A stretch of 64,000 nt of DNA from Mycetocola saprophilus. Its GTDB lineage: Bacteria > Actinomycetota > Actinomycetes > Actinomycetales > Microbacteriaceae. How positions within the stretch are numbered: position 1 is the stretch's first letter; each line of letters starts with the position of its first letter. The notes under the pieces were generated by a model. The model was not told the origin of the DNA and made no database searches. It saw only the letters and a list, made by a program, of their open reading frames with translations. The DNA lies in NCBI RefSeq assembly GCF_000718085.1, contig NZ_JOEC01000001.1, positions 868,001 to 932,000 of the forward strand. The letters are read 5' to 3'. This document shows positions 14,567 to 23,202 of the stretch, piece after piece. The translations under genes were made by a program, and so were the position numbers.

Positions 14567-15184
14567 GTGACTGATTCGGTAACGGACGGACTCGCCCCGG
14601 CTGACTTTCTCCGGGCACGCGACGCCATCCGAAGTGTGATCCTACGCCCCGAACTGCGGGTCCATGAGATTACCGCGCCGGAGCGTCTTGCGCCGTACGC
14701 GCTGGCCCTGGCCGCCGATGTCATTCCGCCCGAGCGGGGGCGTCGAGATGCCCCGCATGCGGCGGACTCCGAGCACGGTGCCGGCCGCTTTGTCCTGCTC
14801 TATGACCCCGCGGCCCCCGAGGCCTGGGGCGGGGTCTTTCGGGTGATCTGTTTCGCCCAGGCCCCACTCGAACCCGAGCTCGGCGTGGACCCGTTCATGG
14901 CCGGGGTTGCCTGGTCCTGGTTGATGGATGCCCTGGAGTCGCGCGATGCCCAATTTGGCGCGGCGAGCGGCACCGCCACTAAGGTAATATCAACGGGTTT
15001 TGGCGAGCTCGCCCGTGCCGGAGACGGCACACAGCTTGAGCTGCGCGCGTCCTGGTCGCCCAGTAATGCCGAAATCGGCGCCCATGTCGAAGGCTGGGGC
15101 GACCTGCTGTGTCTCCTCGCGGGCCTTCCCCCGACCGAAGAAGGAGTGACCATGATCGGTCGCCGCAGAGGCCCCCGTGCCTGA
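14567..15184 (+). CDS. DUF3000 family protein
   Basis: 205 residues, GTG start, no ribosome site and a -10 hexamer at 14555-14560. Recognised by the actinobacterial DUF3000 pattern: RPELRVHEITAPERLAPYALALAADV, WGGVFRVICFAQAPLEPELG and VEGWGDLLCLLAGLPP. The function is unknown. In actinobacteria it is consistently placed before the RNase D-like gene, and here its last 8 bases overlap that gene, so the two are cotranscribed. Confidence 0.85.
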   Translation: MTDSVTDGLAPADFLRARDAIRSVILRPELRVHEITAPERLAPYALALAADVIPPERGRRDAPHAADSEHGAGRFVLLYDPAAPEAWGGVFRVICFAQAPLEPELGVDPFMAGVAWSWLMDALESRDAQFGAASGTATKVISTGFGELARAGDGTQLELRASWSPSNAEIGAHVEGWGDLLCLLAGLPPTEEGVTMIGRRRGPRA

Positions 15185-16625
15185 GCGCCGCAGACGAGCA
15201 TCGGCTCCCGCAGGAAACACCGCACCGTCCGCCGCCGCATCGAGCGAGCCCGTTTCCGCCGACGCCGTCGAGGTCGAACAGGCCTCCTCCGGTTCGGCGT
15301 CGCGCACACGTACCCGGTCCCGACGCGCGTCGGCACCGGCCGGCGCTGCCGCGCAGGCACCGGTGGTCTCGGTGAGCGCCACCGCGGCGGCCACCCAGGC
15401 GCTGGCCCAGAGCGAGGGTGCCCCCGCGGGTGCCACACGCAAGGTGATCGACACCCCGCGCGCCTATGCCGCCTCCCTGGAACTCCTGGCGGCCGGTCAC
15501 GGACCGGTGGCCGTTGACGCCGAGCGCGCCTCGGGCTACCGCTACTCGCAGCGGGCCTACCTGATCCAGGTCTTCCGCCGGGGATCGGGCATGTTCCTCT
15601 ACGACCCGATCGCGCTGGGATCGATGCACGAGCTTCAGGCCGTGATCGGCGACGCCGAGTGGGTGCTGCACGCCGCGAGCCAGGACCTTCCGTGCCTGCG
15701 CGAGGTGGGCCTGGATCCGCGCGAGATTTTTGACACCGAGCTGGCCGCCCGACTGCTGGGCATGCCGCGGGTGGGTCTGGGTGCCGTGGTGGAGTCCCTG
15801 CTGGGCATCCACCTGGCTAAGGAGCACTCGGCCGCCGACTGGTCCACCCGTCCGCTCCCCCAGTCCTGGCTGGAGTATGCGGCCCTGGACGTGGAGCTCC
15901 TGGTGGATCTGCGTGACGAGGTCGAGAAGCTGCTGATCGCGGCCGATAAAACCGAGATCGCTCGGCAGGAGTTTGAGGCCGAACTGGCCAAGCCGGCTCC
16001 CGCGCCCAAGGTCGACCCGTGGCGCAAGCTCTCGGGTGCCCCGAGCGCGCGCAACCGGCAGATCCTGGCGGTGGCCCGCGAACTGTGGGTCGCCCGCGAC
16101 ACCCTGGCACGACGTCGGGACGTGGCCCCGGGACGCCTGGTCCCCGATGCCGCGCTGCAGGCCGCGGTCAAGGCCAACCCCAAGACCCGCGCCCAGCTCG
16201 CCGGTATGCGCGCCTTCACCGGCCGCGCCAGCCGTACCGAGCTGAACACCTGGTGGGAGGCCATCGAGCGCGGGCAGCACGAGACCGAGCTGCCGCCGCT
16301 GCGCATTCACACCGATACCCTGCCGCCGATCCGTGCCTGGGCCGAAAAGAACCCCGAGGCACACCACCGCCTGCGGGTGACCCGTCCGCGGGTGCAGGCG
16401 CATGCCGAAGAGATTCTGATGCCGGTGGAGAACCTGCTGACTCCGGAATTGCTGCGTCGGGTGGCCTGGCAGCCGCCGACCGAGCTGACCGCCGAGGCGG
16501 TCGGAGCGGCCCTCGCCGAGCTCGGGGCGCGCCCCTGGCAGGTTGAGGAAACCTCACAGCTAATCGCGGATGCGTTTGTAGAAGCCCCCCAAATTGTTTT
16601 GGATGACGACGGCGCGGTTTCGTAG
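15177..16625 (+). CDS. RNase D-like 3'-5' exonuclease with HRDC domain
   Basis: 482 residues, GTG start inside the end of the DUF3000 gene. After a disordered Ala/Arg-rich N-terminus (1-85) comes a DEDDy exonuclease domain with all acidic residues: Asp114 and Glu116 (VDAERA), Asp170 (ASQDLPCL), Tyr234 and Asp238 (YAALD). An HRDC domain (about 280-360, RNRQILAVARELWVARD) and an actinobacterial C-terminal region follow. Such enzymes trim the 3' ends of stable RNAs; the exact substrates in actinobacteria are not known. Confidence 0.9.
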   Translation: MPERRRRASAPAGNTAPSAAASSEPVSADAVEVEQASSGSASRTRTRSRRASAPAGAAAQAPVVSVSATAAATQALAQSEGAPAGATRKVIDTPRAYAASLELLAAGHGPVAVDAERASGYRYSQRAYLIQVFRRGSGMFLYDPIALGSMHELQAVIGDAEWVLHAASQDLPCLREVGLDPREIFDTELAARLLGMPRVGLGAVVESLLGIHLAKEHSAADWSTRPLPQSWLEYAALDVELLVDLRDEVEKLLIAADKTEIARQEFEAELAKPAPAPKVDPWRKLSGAPSARNRQILAVARELWVARDTLARRRDVAPGRLVPDAALQAAVKANPKTRAQLAGMRAFTGRASRTELNTWWEAIERGQHETELPPLRIHTDTLPPIRAWAEKNPEAHHRLRVTRPRVQAHAEEILMPVENLLTPELLRRVAWQPPTELTAEAVGAALAELGARPWQVEETSQLIADAFVEAPQIVLDDDGAVS

Positions 16626-16662
16626 GAAGCATCAAAGGGGTAGCTGAGCGCCCGCGGTCATC

Positions 16663-16692
16663 CCTAGGATCGAATCAATCGATTCCTCTAGG
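16663..16692 (+). promoter_or_regulatory. Inverted repeat covering the fadA ribosome site
   Basis: Nested arms CCTAG...CTAGG and GAATC...GATTC (16663-16692). The right arm runs into the AGGAGG ribosome site at 16690-16695, directly before the fadA GTG. It could be an operator for a fatty-acid regulator or a weak RNA hairpin that hides the ribosome site. Confidence 0.4.
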
Positions 16693-16699
16693 AGGCAGT

Positions 16700-17896
16700 G
16701 TGGCCAAGAAAAACGACGTCTATTTCGTCGATGGAACGCGAACCCCGTTCGGACGTGCCGGTGAAAAGGGCATGTACTGGAACACCCGCGCCGATGATCT
16801 CGTGGTGAAGGCCATGATCGGCCTACTTGAACGAAACCCCGGTGTTCCCGGGGAACGCATTGACGACGTCGCGATTGCCGCCACCACCCAGCAGGGCGAC
16901 CAGGGCCTGACCCTGGGCCGCACCGCCGCGCTGTTGGCGGGTCTGCCCACCACGGTGCCCGGCTACGCGATTGACCGCATGTGTGCGGGGGCGATGACCG
17001 CGGTCACCGCCCTCGGTGCCGGGGTGGCCTTCGGGGCCTACGACCTGGCCATCGCCGGGGGCGTGGAGCACATGGGGCGTCACCCGATGGGCTTCAACGC
17101 CGACCCGAACCCGCGCTTTTTGGCGGAGAAGATCGTCAGCCCGGACGCCCTGAACATGGGCATTACCGCCGAGAACCTGCACGATCGCTTCCCGCAGCTG
17201 ACCAAGGAGCGCGCCGACCACTTCGGCCTGCGCAGTCAGCAGAAGGTCGAGGCGGCCTACCGCAACGGGAAGATCCGGCCGGATCTGATCCCGATCGCGC
17301 TGCGCAGCGAGGCGGGCTGGGGCCTGGCCGACACCGACCAGGGCATGCGTCCGGAGACCACGATGGAGGGCCTGGCCACGCTGCGCACGCCCTTCCGTCC
17401 GCATGGCCGCGTCACCGCCGGTAACTCCTCGCCGCTGACCGACGGGGCCACGGTGAGCCTGCTCGCCGGAAGCCAGGCGGTCCACGACCTCAAGCTGACC
17501 CCGAAGATGCGGATGGTCTCCTTCGCCTATGCGGGCGTCGAGCCCGAGCTGATGGGCCTGGGCCCGATTCCCTCTACCGAGAAGGCGCTGGCCAAGGCTG
17601 GCCTGAAGATCGAGGACATCGGCCTGTTTGAGCTCAACGAGGCCTTCGCGGTGCAGGTGCTGAGCTTCCTGGACCACTACGGCATCGGCGATGACGATCC
17701 GCGGGTCAACGCCTGGGGCGGCGCCATCGCCCTCGGCCACCCGCTGGCGGCCTCGGGTGTGCGCCTGATGATCCAGCTCGCCGCGCAGTTCGCCGAGAAC
17801 CCCGGCGTGCGTTACGGGCTCACCGCGATGTGTGTGGGACTCGGCCAGGGCGGCACCGTCATCTGGGAGAACCCGAACTGGAACGGAAAGAAGTAG
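16700..17896 (+). CDS. fadA: Acetyl-CoA acyltransferase (thiolase), beta-oxidation
   Basis: 398 residues, GTG start with AGGAGG 4 nt upstream. Thiolase active-site residues are present: Cys95 (DRMCAGAMTA), His in FELNEAFAVQ and GGAIALGHPLAASG, and the second Cys in TAMCVGLGQGG. It cleaves 3-ketoacyl-CoA with CoA in the last step of beta-oxidation. The stop is 3 nt before the fadB start, so the two subunits of the trifunctional complex are made together. Confidence 0.95.
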   Translation: MAKKNDVYFVDGTRTPFGRAGEKGMYWNTRADDLVVKAMIGLLERNPGVPGERIDDVAIAATTQQGDQGLTLGRTAALLAGLPTTVPGYAIDRMCAGAMTAVTALGAGVAFGAYDLAIAGGVEHMGRHPMGFNADPNPRFLAEKIVSPDALNMGITAENLHDRFPQLTKERADHFGLRSQQKVEAAYRNGKIRPDLIPIALRSEAGWGLADTDQGMRPETTMEGLATLRTPFRPHGRVTAGNSSPLTDGATVSLLAGSQAVHDLKLTPKMRMVSFAYAGVEPELMGLGPIPSTEKALAKAGLKIEDIGLFELNEAFAVQVLSFLDHYGIGDDDPRVNAWGGAIALGHPLAASGVRLMIQLAAQFAENPGVRYGLTAMCVGLGQGGTVIWENPNWNGKK

Positions 17897-17899
17897 ATT

Positions 17900-20032
17900 A
17901 TGACCGACTACTCCACCATCGACTTTTCCCCGCTCGTCGAGGCCTCGGCCGACGAGGTGGTCACCCACAGTTTTGTGCAGGATGTTCGCCTGGCCTCGGG
18001 TAAGACCCTGGCGCTGATCACCCTGGACAACGGCCGGGACCACACCCGCCCGAACACGTTTGGGCCGGCCACGCTGATCGAACTCGGCGAGGTCCTGGAC
18101 GCGCTGAGTCTGCGCGCCTCCGCCGGGGAGATTGCCGGTGTGGCCATCACCGGTAAGCCGTTCATCCTGGCCGCCGGTGCAGATCTCTCCAAGGTGGGAG
18201 ACCTCGACAGCATCGAGGTCGCGCGCCTGCTCCCCCGCCTGGGCCACCACGTGTTTGGCAAGCTGCACACCCTCGGGGTGCCCACGTTCACCTTCATCAA
18301 TGGCCTCGCCCTGGGCGGTGGCCTGGAGATCGCCCTGAACAGCGACTACCGCACGGTAGATGCTTCGGCGGCCGGGATCGGCCTGCCCGAGGTCTTCCTG
18401 GGCCTCATCCCCGGCTGGGGCGGCTCCTGGTTGCTGCCCAACCTGATCGGCATCGAAAACGCCCTCAAGGTCATCATCGAGAACCCGCTCAAGATGAACC
18501 GGATGCTGCGTCCGGCGCAGGTCCTGGAACTCGGGATCGCCGATGCGAGCTTCGGATCGGCAACGTTCCTGGAATCCTCGCTCGCCTGGGCCTCCGGGGT
18601 CATCGAGGGCACCACCAGGGTGGCGCGTCCGAATTTGCCGGGCAAGCTCGAGCGCCTGGCCAAGTGGGACATCGCCCTCGGTATCGCCCGCAAGACCCTG
18701 GAGTCGAAGATCGGCACCGAGCCGGTTGCCCCGTATCTGGCGCTGGACCTGATCAAGGCCGCCAAGTCCGTCTCGCGCGAGGAGGGCTTCGCGCTCGAGG
18801 ACGAGGCACTCACCACGCTGATCTCCGGGGACCAGTTCCGCGCCTCGATCTACGCCTTCAACCTGGTGCAAAAGCGCGCCAAGCGACCCGCGGGGGCTCC
18901 GGATAAGGCCCTCGCCAAGAAGATCACCAAGGTGGGTGTGATCGGGGCGGGCCTGATGGCCAGCCAGTTCGCGCTGCTGTTTGTGCGTCGCCTGCAGGTG
19001 CCGGTGGTCATCACCGATCTGGACCAGGCGCGGGTGGACAAGGGCGTGTCGCATATTCGCGACGAGATCCGGGCGCTGGCCGAGAAGGGCCGCATCTCTA
19101 GCGACGAGGCCAACCGTCTCGCCGCGCTGATCCACGGGACCACCGATCGAGCCGAGTTTTCCGACTGCGACTGGGTCATCGAGGCGGTGTTCGAGGAGCT
19201 GGAGATCAAGCAGAACGTGTTTGCCGACTTCGAGAAGATTGTGCGCGAGGACACCATCCTGGCCACCAACACCTCCTCGCTCTCGGTCGAGAAGATCGGG
19301 GCCAAGCTCGCTCATCCCGAGCGCCTGGTCGGCTTCCACTTCTTCAACCCGGTCGCGGTGATGCCGCTGATCGAGGTGGTCAAGGCACCCGCCACCAACG
19401 ATGAGACCCTGTCCACCGCGATGGTCGTGGCCAAGAACCTGCGCAAGAACGCGGTGATCACCCGCGATACCCCGGGCTTCGTGGTCAACCGCGTGCTGGC
19501 GGTCCTGCTGGGCGAGGCGATGCGTGCGGTGGATGCCGGCACGAGTTTCGGTACGGTGGACGCCGCGCTGGCACCGCTGGGCCTGCCGATGGCTCCCTCG
19601 GCCCTGCTCGACCTCGTGGGTCTCAAGGTGGGTGCGCACGTGCTGGACACCCATCACAACGCGTTCCCCGAGCGCTTCTACCGCTCGGAGAACCTGCACA
19701 AGCTGGCCGACTACGGCACGCTGCTGGAGCGGGACGCCAAGGGCAAGGTCAAGGGATTCGATAAGGGGGCGCTGAAGCTCGTCTCGGGCGGAAAGAGCCC
19801 CGTGTCCGAGGCGGAGATCCTGCGCCGGGTGCAGGATGGCCTGGCCACCGAAATCCACCTGATGCTCGAGGACGACGTGGTGCACGCCGCCGAGGACATC
19901 GACCTGTGCCTGATCCTGGGGGCCGGTTGGCCCTTCATCGATGGCGGGATCACCCCGTATCTGGACCGTGTCGGGGCGAGCGAGCGCACCTTTGGTGCGA
20001 GCTTCCACGACCCGCAGATTCGCGGGCTGTAG
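17900..20032 (+). CDS. fadB: Beta-oxidation multifunctional enzyme: enoyl-CoA hydratase / 3-hydroxyacyl-CoA dehydrogenase
   Basis: 710 residues. The N-terminal crotonase domain (about 20-300) has the oxyanion-hole region FILAAGADLSKVGD and LALGGGLEIAL, then GLPEVFLGLIPGWGG. The dehydrogenase domain (about 325-710) has the NAD loop GVIGAGLMASQFA, the NTSSLS motif and the catalytic His in VGFHFFNP. The NAD loop reads GAGLMAS where most FadB proteins have GAGxMGxG. Forms the alpha2beta2 complex with FadA. Ends in a strong terminator. Confidence 0.95.
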   Translation: MTDYSTIDFSPLVEASADEVVTHSFVQDVRLASGKTLALITLDNGRDHTRPNTFGPATLIELGEVLDALSLRASAGEIAGVAITGKPFILAAGADLSKVGDLDSIEVARLLPRLGHHVFGKLHTLGVPTFTFINGLALGGGLEIALNSDYRTVDASAAGIGLPEVFLGLIPGWGGSWLLPNLIGIENALKVIIENPLKMNRMLRPAQVLELGIADASFGSATFLESSLAWASGVIEGTTRVARPNLPGKLERLAKWDIALGIARKTLESKIGTEPVAPYLALDLIKAAKSVSREEGFALEDEALTTLISGDQFRASIYAFNLVQKRAKRPAGAPDKALAKKITKVGVIGAGLMASQFALLFVRRLQVPVVITDLDQARVDKGVSHIRDEIRALAEKGRISSDEANRLAALIHGTTDRAEFSDCDWVIEAVFEELEIKQNVFADFEKIVREDTILATNTSSLSVEKIGAKLAHPERLVGFHFFNPVAVMPLIEVVKAPATNDETLSTAMVVAKNLRKNAVITRDTPGFVVNRVLAVLLGEAMRAVDAGTSFGTVDAALAPLGLPMAPSALLDLVGLKVGAHVLDTHHNAFPERFYRSENLHKLADYGTLLERDAKGKVKGFDKGALKLVSGGKSPVSEAEILRRVQDGLATEIHLMLEDDVVHAAEDIDLCLILGAGWPFIDGGITPYLDRVGASERTFGASFHDPQIRGL

Positions 20033-20047
20033 CCGCCACCACTCACT

Positions 20048-20080
20048 CCGCCCCGGATCCCATGGTCCGGGGCGGTTGTG
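20048..20080 (+). terminator. fadAB terminator
   Basis: 10-bp stem CCGCCCCGGA (20048-20057 with 20066-20075), 8-nt loop, then TTGTGTTTT. Confidence 0.85.
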
Positions 20081-20185
20081 TTTTCCGAGTAGCCGGTTTT
20101 TTCCCCCGCGTCCAGGGAACCTCGTCATCTTTGGTTTTGTGCTGTCATCCGCGTTCACCCTGCGTTTTTGCGGCCGAATCGGGCC

Positions 20186-20191
20186 TAGCGT
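20186..20191 (+). promoter_or_regulatory. -10 element of the first monooxygenase gene
   Basis: TAGCGT ends 6 nt before the ATG at 20198, with no ribosome site between, so the transcript should be leaderless. The preceding stretch is T-rich. Confidence 0.5.
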
Positions 20192-20197
20192 TACCCC

Positions 20198-21253
20198 ATG
20201 ACCGCACTCACCGAATCCCTGCCCGCCGGCCCGGCTCCGTTTACCGTGGGGCTCGTGCTTGATCCCGGCGGAGTCCTGCCCGCCGACACGCCGCCCGCGC
20301 TGCGCTACGATCGCGCGTACTGGGAGGGGCTGGTGCACGCGGCCGAGGCGGGTGGCTTCGACCAGCTTGTCCTGGCCGGATCCTCGACGAGCATCGGGCC
20401 CGGCCTGGATCCGGTACTGCTGGCCTCCGCGCTGGCTCCGGGGACCGGGCGGATCGCGCTGGTCCCCGAGATCGTGACCGGGGTGCTTGAACCATTCCAC
20501 CTGGCCGCGGCGGTACAGACCCTCGACCACCTCTCGCGCGGCCGGGCGGGGTGGCTGGTGCGCCCGGGACCCGCGGGTGCCGGCGGGGTTCTCGAAGACC
20601 TGGCCGATGCCGGCGAGACGATTGCGGCGGCCCGACTCCTCTTTGAGAGCTGGGAGGAGGATGCCGAGATCCGAGACTTGGATACCGGACGGTATATCGA
20701 CCGGGACCGCGTCCACCCGATTCGCTATCGAGGTTCGCGCTTCTCGATCCACGGGCCCTCGTATGTCCCGCGATCTCCGCAGGGATCCCCACCCCTGCTG
20801 GTCCGGGTTCCCGCCCTGTCCGAGGCGGAGGCGGCGAGCCGCTCGGGGCGGGCCGAGCGGACCTTCGCCCTCGAGTATGCGGACACCATCATCCTGGACG
20901 CCACGACGGGCAACAACCCGGACCAGACCCTCCGCGCGCTGCGAACGGCCGGTGCCGCGCGCGTCCTGATCGAGGTTGCACCACCTGCCGGAGCGGAGGC
21001 ATCGGCCGCCTTCGCTGAGCGCGCGGTGGCGTGGCATCGGCTCGGGGTGGCGGGGGTCCTGCTGCGGCATGCCACGCTGCCCCGCGGACCCGAGGAGGTG
21101 GACACCCACCTCCCGACCGAGCTCTGGGCGCAGGGTCTCCCCGCCTCCGTCGGAGGCACCGCGCCGCGTCTGCGCGCCCTCCTGGGGGTGGAGCCCGCCC
21201 GCAACCCGTTTTCCGAGGCTCGTCTGGCGAAGGTGGGTGGCCGCGATGAGTAA
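20198..21253 (+). CDS. Luciferase-like (LLM class) flavin-dependent monooxygenase
   Basis: 351 residues. The TIM-barrel pattern of the bacterial luciferase family is visible: VHAAEAGGFDQLVLAG, RIALVPEIVTG, the signature TLDHLSRGRAGW and a C-terminal HRLGVAGVLLRHATLP. It resembles the NtaA/SnaA/DszA group but is about 90 residues shorter, so it may be a divergent or partner subunit without independent flavin chemistry. Its last 8 bases overlap the full-length homologue downstream. Such pairs often oxidise sulfur or nitrogen compounds; no substrate can be named. Confidence 0.75.
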   Translation: MTALTESLPAGPAPFTVGLVLDPGGVLPADTPPALRYDRAYWEGLVHAAEAGGFDQLVLAGSSTSIGPGLDPVLLASALAPGTGRIALVPEIVTGVLEPFHLAAAVQTLDHLSRGRAGWLVRPGPAGAGGVLEDLADAGETIAAARLLFESWEEDAEIRDLDTGRYIDRDRVHPIRYRGSRFSIHGPSYVPRSPQGSPPLLVRVPALSEAEAASRSGRAERTFALEYADTIILDATTGNNPDQTLRALRTAGAARVLIEVAPPAGAEASAAFAERAVAWHRLGVAGVLLRHATLPRGPEEVDTHLPTELWAQGLPASVGGTAPRLRALLGVEPARNPFSEARLAKVGGRDE

Positions 21254-22562
21254 CGCCCACACGCCGCGTCAGGTACACCTGGTGGGATACTTCCCCGGCG
21301 TCAACCACTCAACCGTCTGGTCGGATCCGGCCTCGGGGAGCCAGATCGAGTTCGACTCGTTTGCCCACCTCGCCCGCACCGCCGAGCGTGGCCTCTTCGA
21401 CTACGTGTTCCTGGCCGAGGGCCTGCGATTGCGCGAGCATAAGGGCGAAATTCACGACCTCGACGTGGTGGGCCGACCCGCCGCGCTGCCGCTGCTTGCC
21501 GCCCTGTCCACGGTGACCGAACGCATCGGGCTGGTCGCGACCGTCAACTCCACCTTCAATGACCCCGCCGATCTGGCCCGCCAGTTCGCCACGCTGGATC
21601 ATCTGTCGGCGGGCCGGGCCGGGTGGAACGTGGTCACCAGCTCCGAGGAGTTCTTTGGGGCAAACTTCCGTCGTGGCGGCTATCTTGACCGCGACGACCG
21701 CTATGACCGCGCCTCCGAGGTACTCCGTGCGGCCTCCGCGCTCTGGCGGGCTCGGCCCGGTGCAGAGTTTGCGTTTGGCGGGGCTCACGTGCGCTTGGAT
21801 CGGGTGCCCGGTGTCGTGCCCGGGCCGCAGGGCGCGCCCGTTATCGTCCAGGCCGGCGATTCGGCCGACGGGCGAGAGTTCGCCGCCGAATACGCCGAGG
21901 TGGTCTTTTCGCCCCACTCCGAGCCTGGCCCGGCGGCGGCGCTAGCCACGGATCTGACGGCGCGGCTGGCGCGATTCGGCCGCGGTCGCGAGGATCTGCG
22001 CATCCTTCCCTCGGCAACGTTTGCACTGGGAGACACTCAGGCCGAAGCGGAGGAAAATGCTCGGGAGATTGCCCGTGCCCAGGTGAGCCCGCAAACGGCA
22101 ATCGGGACCGCCGAACGCATCTGGGGCCTCGACCTAACCGGTGTTGATCCGGACGGCCCGCTCCCCACCGCCGAACCCGCCGAAGATGAGCTTCGTCGCG
22201 GACAGGCACCGCATCTGGGCGAGCGGCGCAAGATCGCCGCGGCCTGGCGGGGACAGGCCGAAGCGGAGGGCCTCAGCCTGCGCGAGGTCATCACCCGGGC
22301 GATTAGCTCCTTCACCCTGGTGGGTACCCCCACCGCCGTGGCCGAGCGTATCGCCGCGGACGTTGCCTCGGGGCGTATCGACGGATACGTTCTGGTTCCG
22401 CACCTGCAACCGCACGGCCTCGACGACTTTGTGGACCGGGTGGTCCCAGAGCTTCAGGAACGCGGTGTATTCCGGACCGAATACCCGGAGGGCCGAACGC
22501 TCCGAGACGTCCTCGATCTCCCCCGCCCGCCCCTCCTTACCCGGAATATTGACACGCGCTAA
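21246..22562 (+). CDS. NtaA/SnaA/DszA-type FMN-dependent monooxygenase
   Basis: 438 residues from ATG 21246, overlapping the previous stop; the frame continues upstream inside that gene but is not used. Typical family features in order: VHLVGYFPGVNHSTVW, HLARTAERGLFDYVFLAEG, LVATVNSTFNDPADLARQFATLDHLS, AGWNVVTSSEEFFGANF, and QGAPVIVQAGDSADGREFAAEYAEVVF. These enzymes use reduced FMN from a separate reductase to oxygenate nitrilotriacetate, EDTA, dibenzothiophene sulfone or similar compounds. No flavin reductase or transporter is adjacent. Confidence 0.85.
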   Translation: MSNAHTPRQVHLVGYFPGVNHSTVWSDPASGSQIEFDSFAHLARTAERGLFDYVFLAEGLRLREHKGEIHDLDVVGRPAALPLLAALSTVTERIGLVATVNSTFNDPADLARQFATLDHLSAGRAGWNVVTSSEEFFGANFRRGGYLDRDDRYDRASEVLRAASALWRARPGAEFAFGGAHVRLDRVPGVVPGPQGAPVIVQAGDSADGREFAAEYAEVVFSPHSEPGPAAALATDLTARLARFGRGREDLRILPSATFALGDTQAEAEENAREIARAQVSPQTAIGTAERIWGLDLTGVDPDGPLPTAEPAEDELRRGQAPHLGERRKIAAAWRGQAEAEGLSLREVITRAISSFTLVGTPTAVAERIAADVASGRIDGYVLVPHLQPHGLDDFVDRVVPELQERGVFRTEYPEGRTLRDVLDLPRPPLLTRNIDTR

Positions 22563-22578
22563 GCACCCGGTGCCGTCT

Positions 22579-23148
22579 ATGCTCATGAGCATGATCGATG
22601 ACGAGCACACCCCGCAGCAACTCAGCCGTACGCGCGTTTATGCGAACGACTGGATGAGCGTTTTTGAGGACCAGGTTCGTTTTCCCTCGGGGGTCGCGGG
22701 CCCCTATGGCGTTATCGTGAAATCGGATTTCTCGCTGGTCATTCCTCTACGGGAGGACCGCGTATGCCTCGTGCGCCAGTTCCGGTATCCGCTGGGGTCA
22801 TGGACCCTGGAGTTTCCGCAGGGATCGCTGCCCGTGGGAGAACTCCCGAGTGACCCCGCTGAAGTCGCCCGGCGAGAACTGTTCGAGGAAACGGGACTTC
22901 TCAGCGAAACTTTGAGCGCACTGGGAACCCTGCATGAATCCGCCGGGTTCACCGCGTCTCGCTGTCACGTGTTTCACACGCGGGTGGAGTCGGTCGGCAC
23001 CGCGCATCCCGAAACCGAGGAATCGATCTCGGGAATTCTGTGGGTCTCGATACCCGAATTCTGGCGAGGCGTTGCGGCCGGGCGTATTACCGATGCGCCG
23101 TCTATTGCCGCGATGGGCATGTTGGCGGCCGCGGATTGCTCAAATTAA
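22579..23148 (+). CDS. Nudix hydrolase (ADP-ribose pyrophosphatase-like)
   Basis: 189 residues from the first of three in-frame ATGs (22579, 22585, 22591). A TATGCT hexamer ending 7 nt before 22591 makes the last one likely as a leaderless start. The Nudix box is GELPSDPAEVARRELFEETG, with a loop about three residues longer than the canonical box. The fold before it (YGVIVKSDFSLVIPLREDRVCLVRQFRYP) is that of ADP-ribose and sugar-nucleotide pyrophosphatases. Convergent with dxs. Confidence 0.85.
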   Translation: MLMSMIDDEHTPQQLSRTRVYANDWMSVFEDQVRFPSGVAGPYGVIVKSDFSLVIPLREDRVCLVRQFRYPLGSWTLEFPQGSLPVGELPSDPAEVARRELFEETGLLSETLSALGTLHESAGFTASRCHVFHTRVESVGTAHPETEESISGILWVSIPEFWRGVAAGRITDAPSIAAMGMLAAADCSN

Positions 23149-23152
23149 CTGC

Positions 23153-23192
23153 GTACGGGCCCGGACTGCCTCCTGGGAAGCCGGGCCCGTAC
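23153..23192. terminator. Terminator between the Nudix gene and dxs
   Basis: 12-bp perfect stem GTACGGGCCCGG with a 16-nt loop, between convergent stops. Confidence 0.75.
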
Positions 23193-23202
23193 TAAGGGAA
23201 GG

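Noticed and set aside
16823-21262. A 1479-codon open frame on the minus strand across fadA, fadB and the first monooxygenase gene
   Set aside because: It is antisense to three well-supported genes; its composition (His/Gln/Gly/Arg-rich, no domain) is that of a GC-rich shadow frame.
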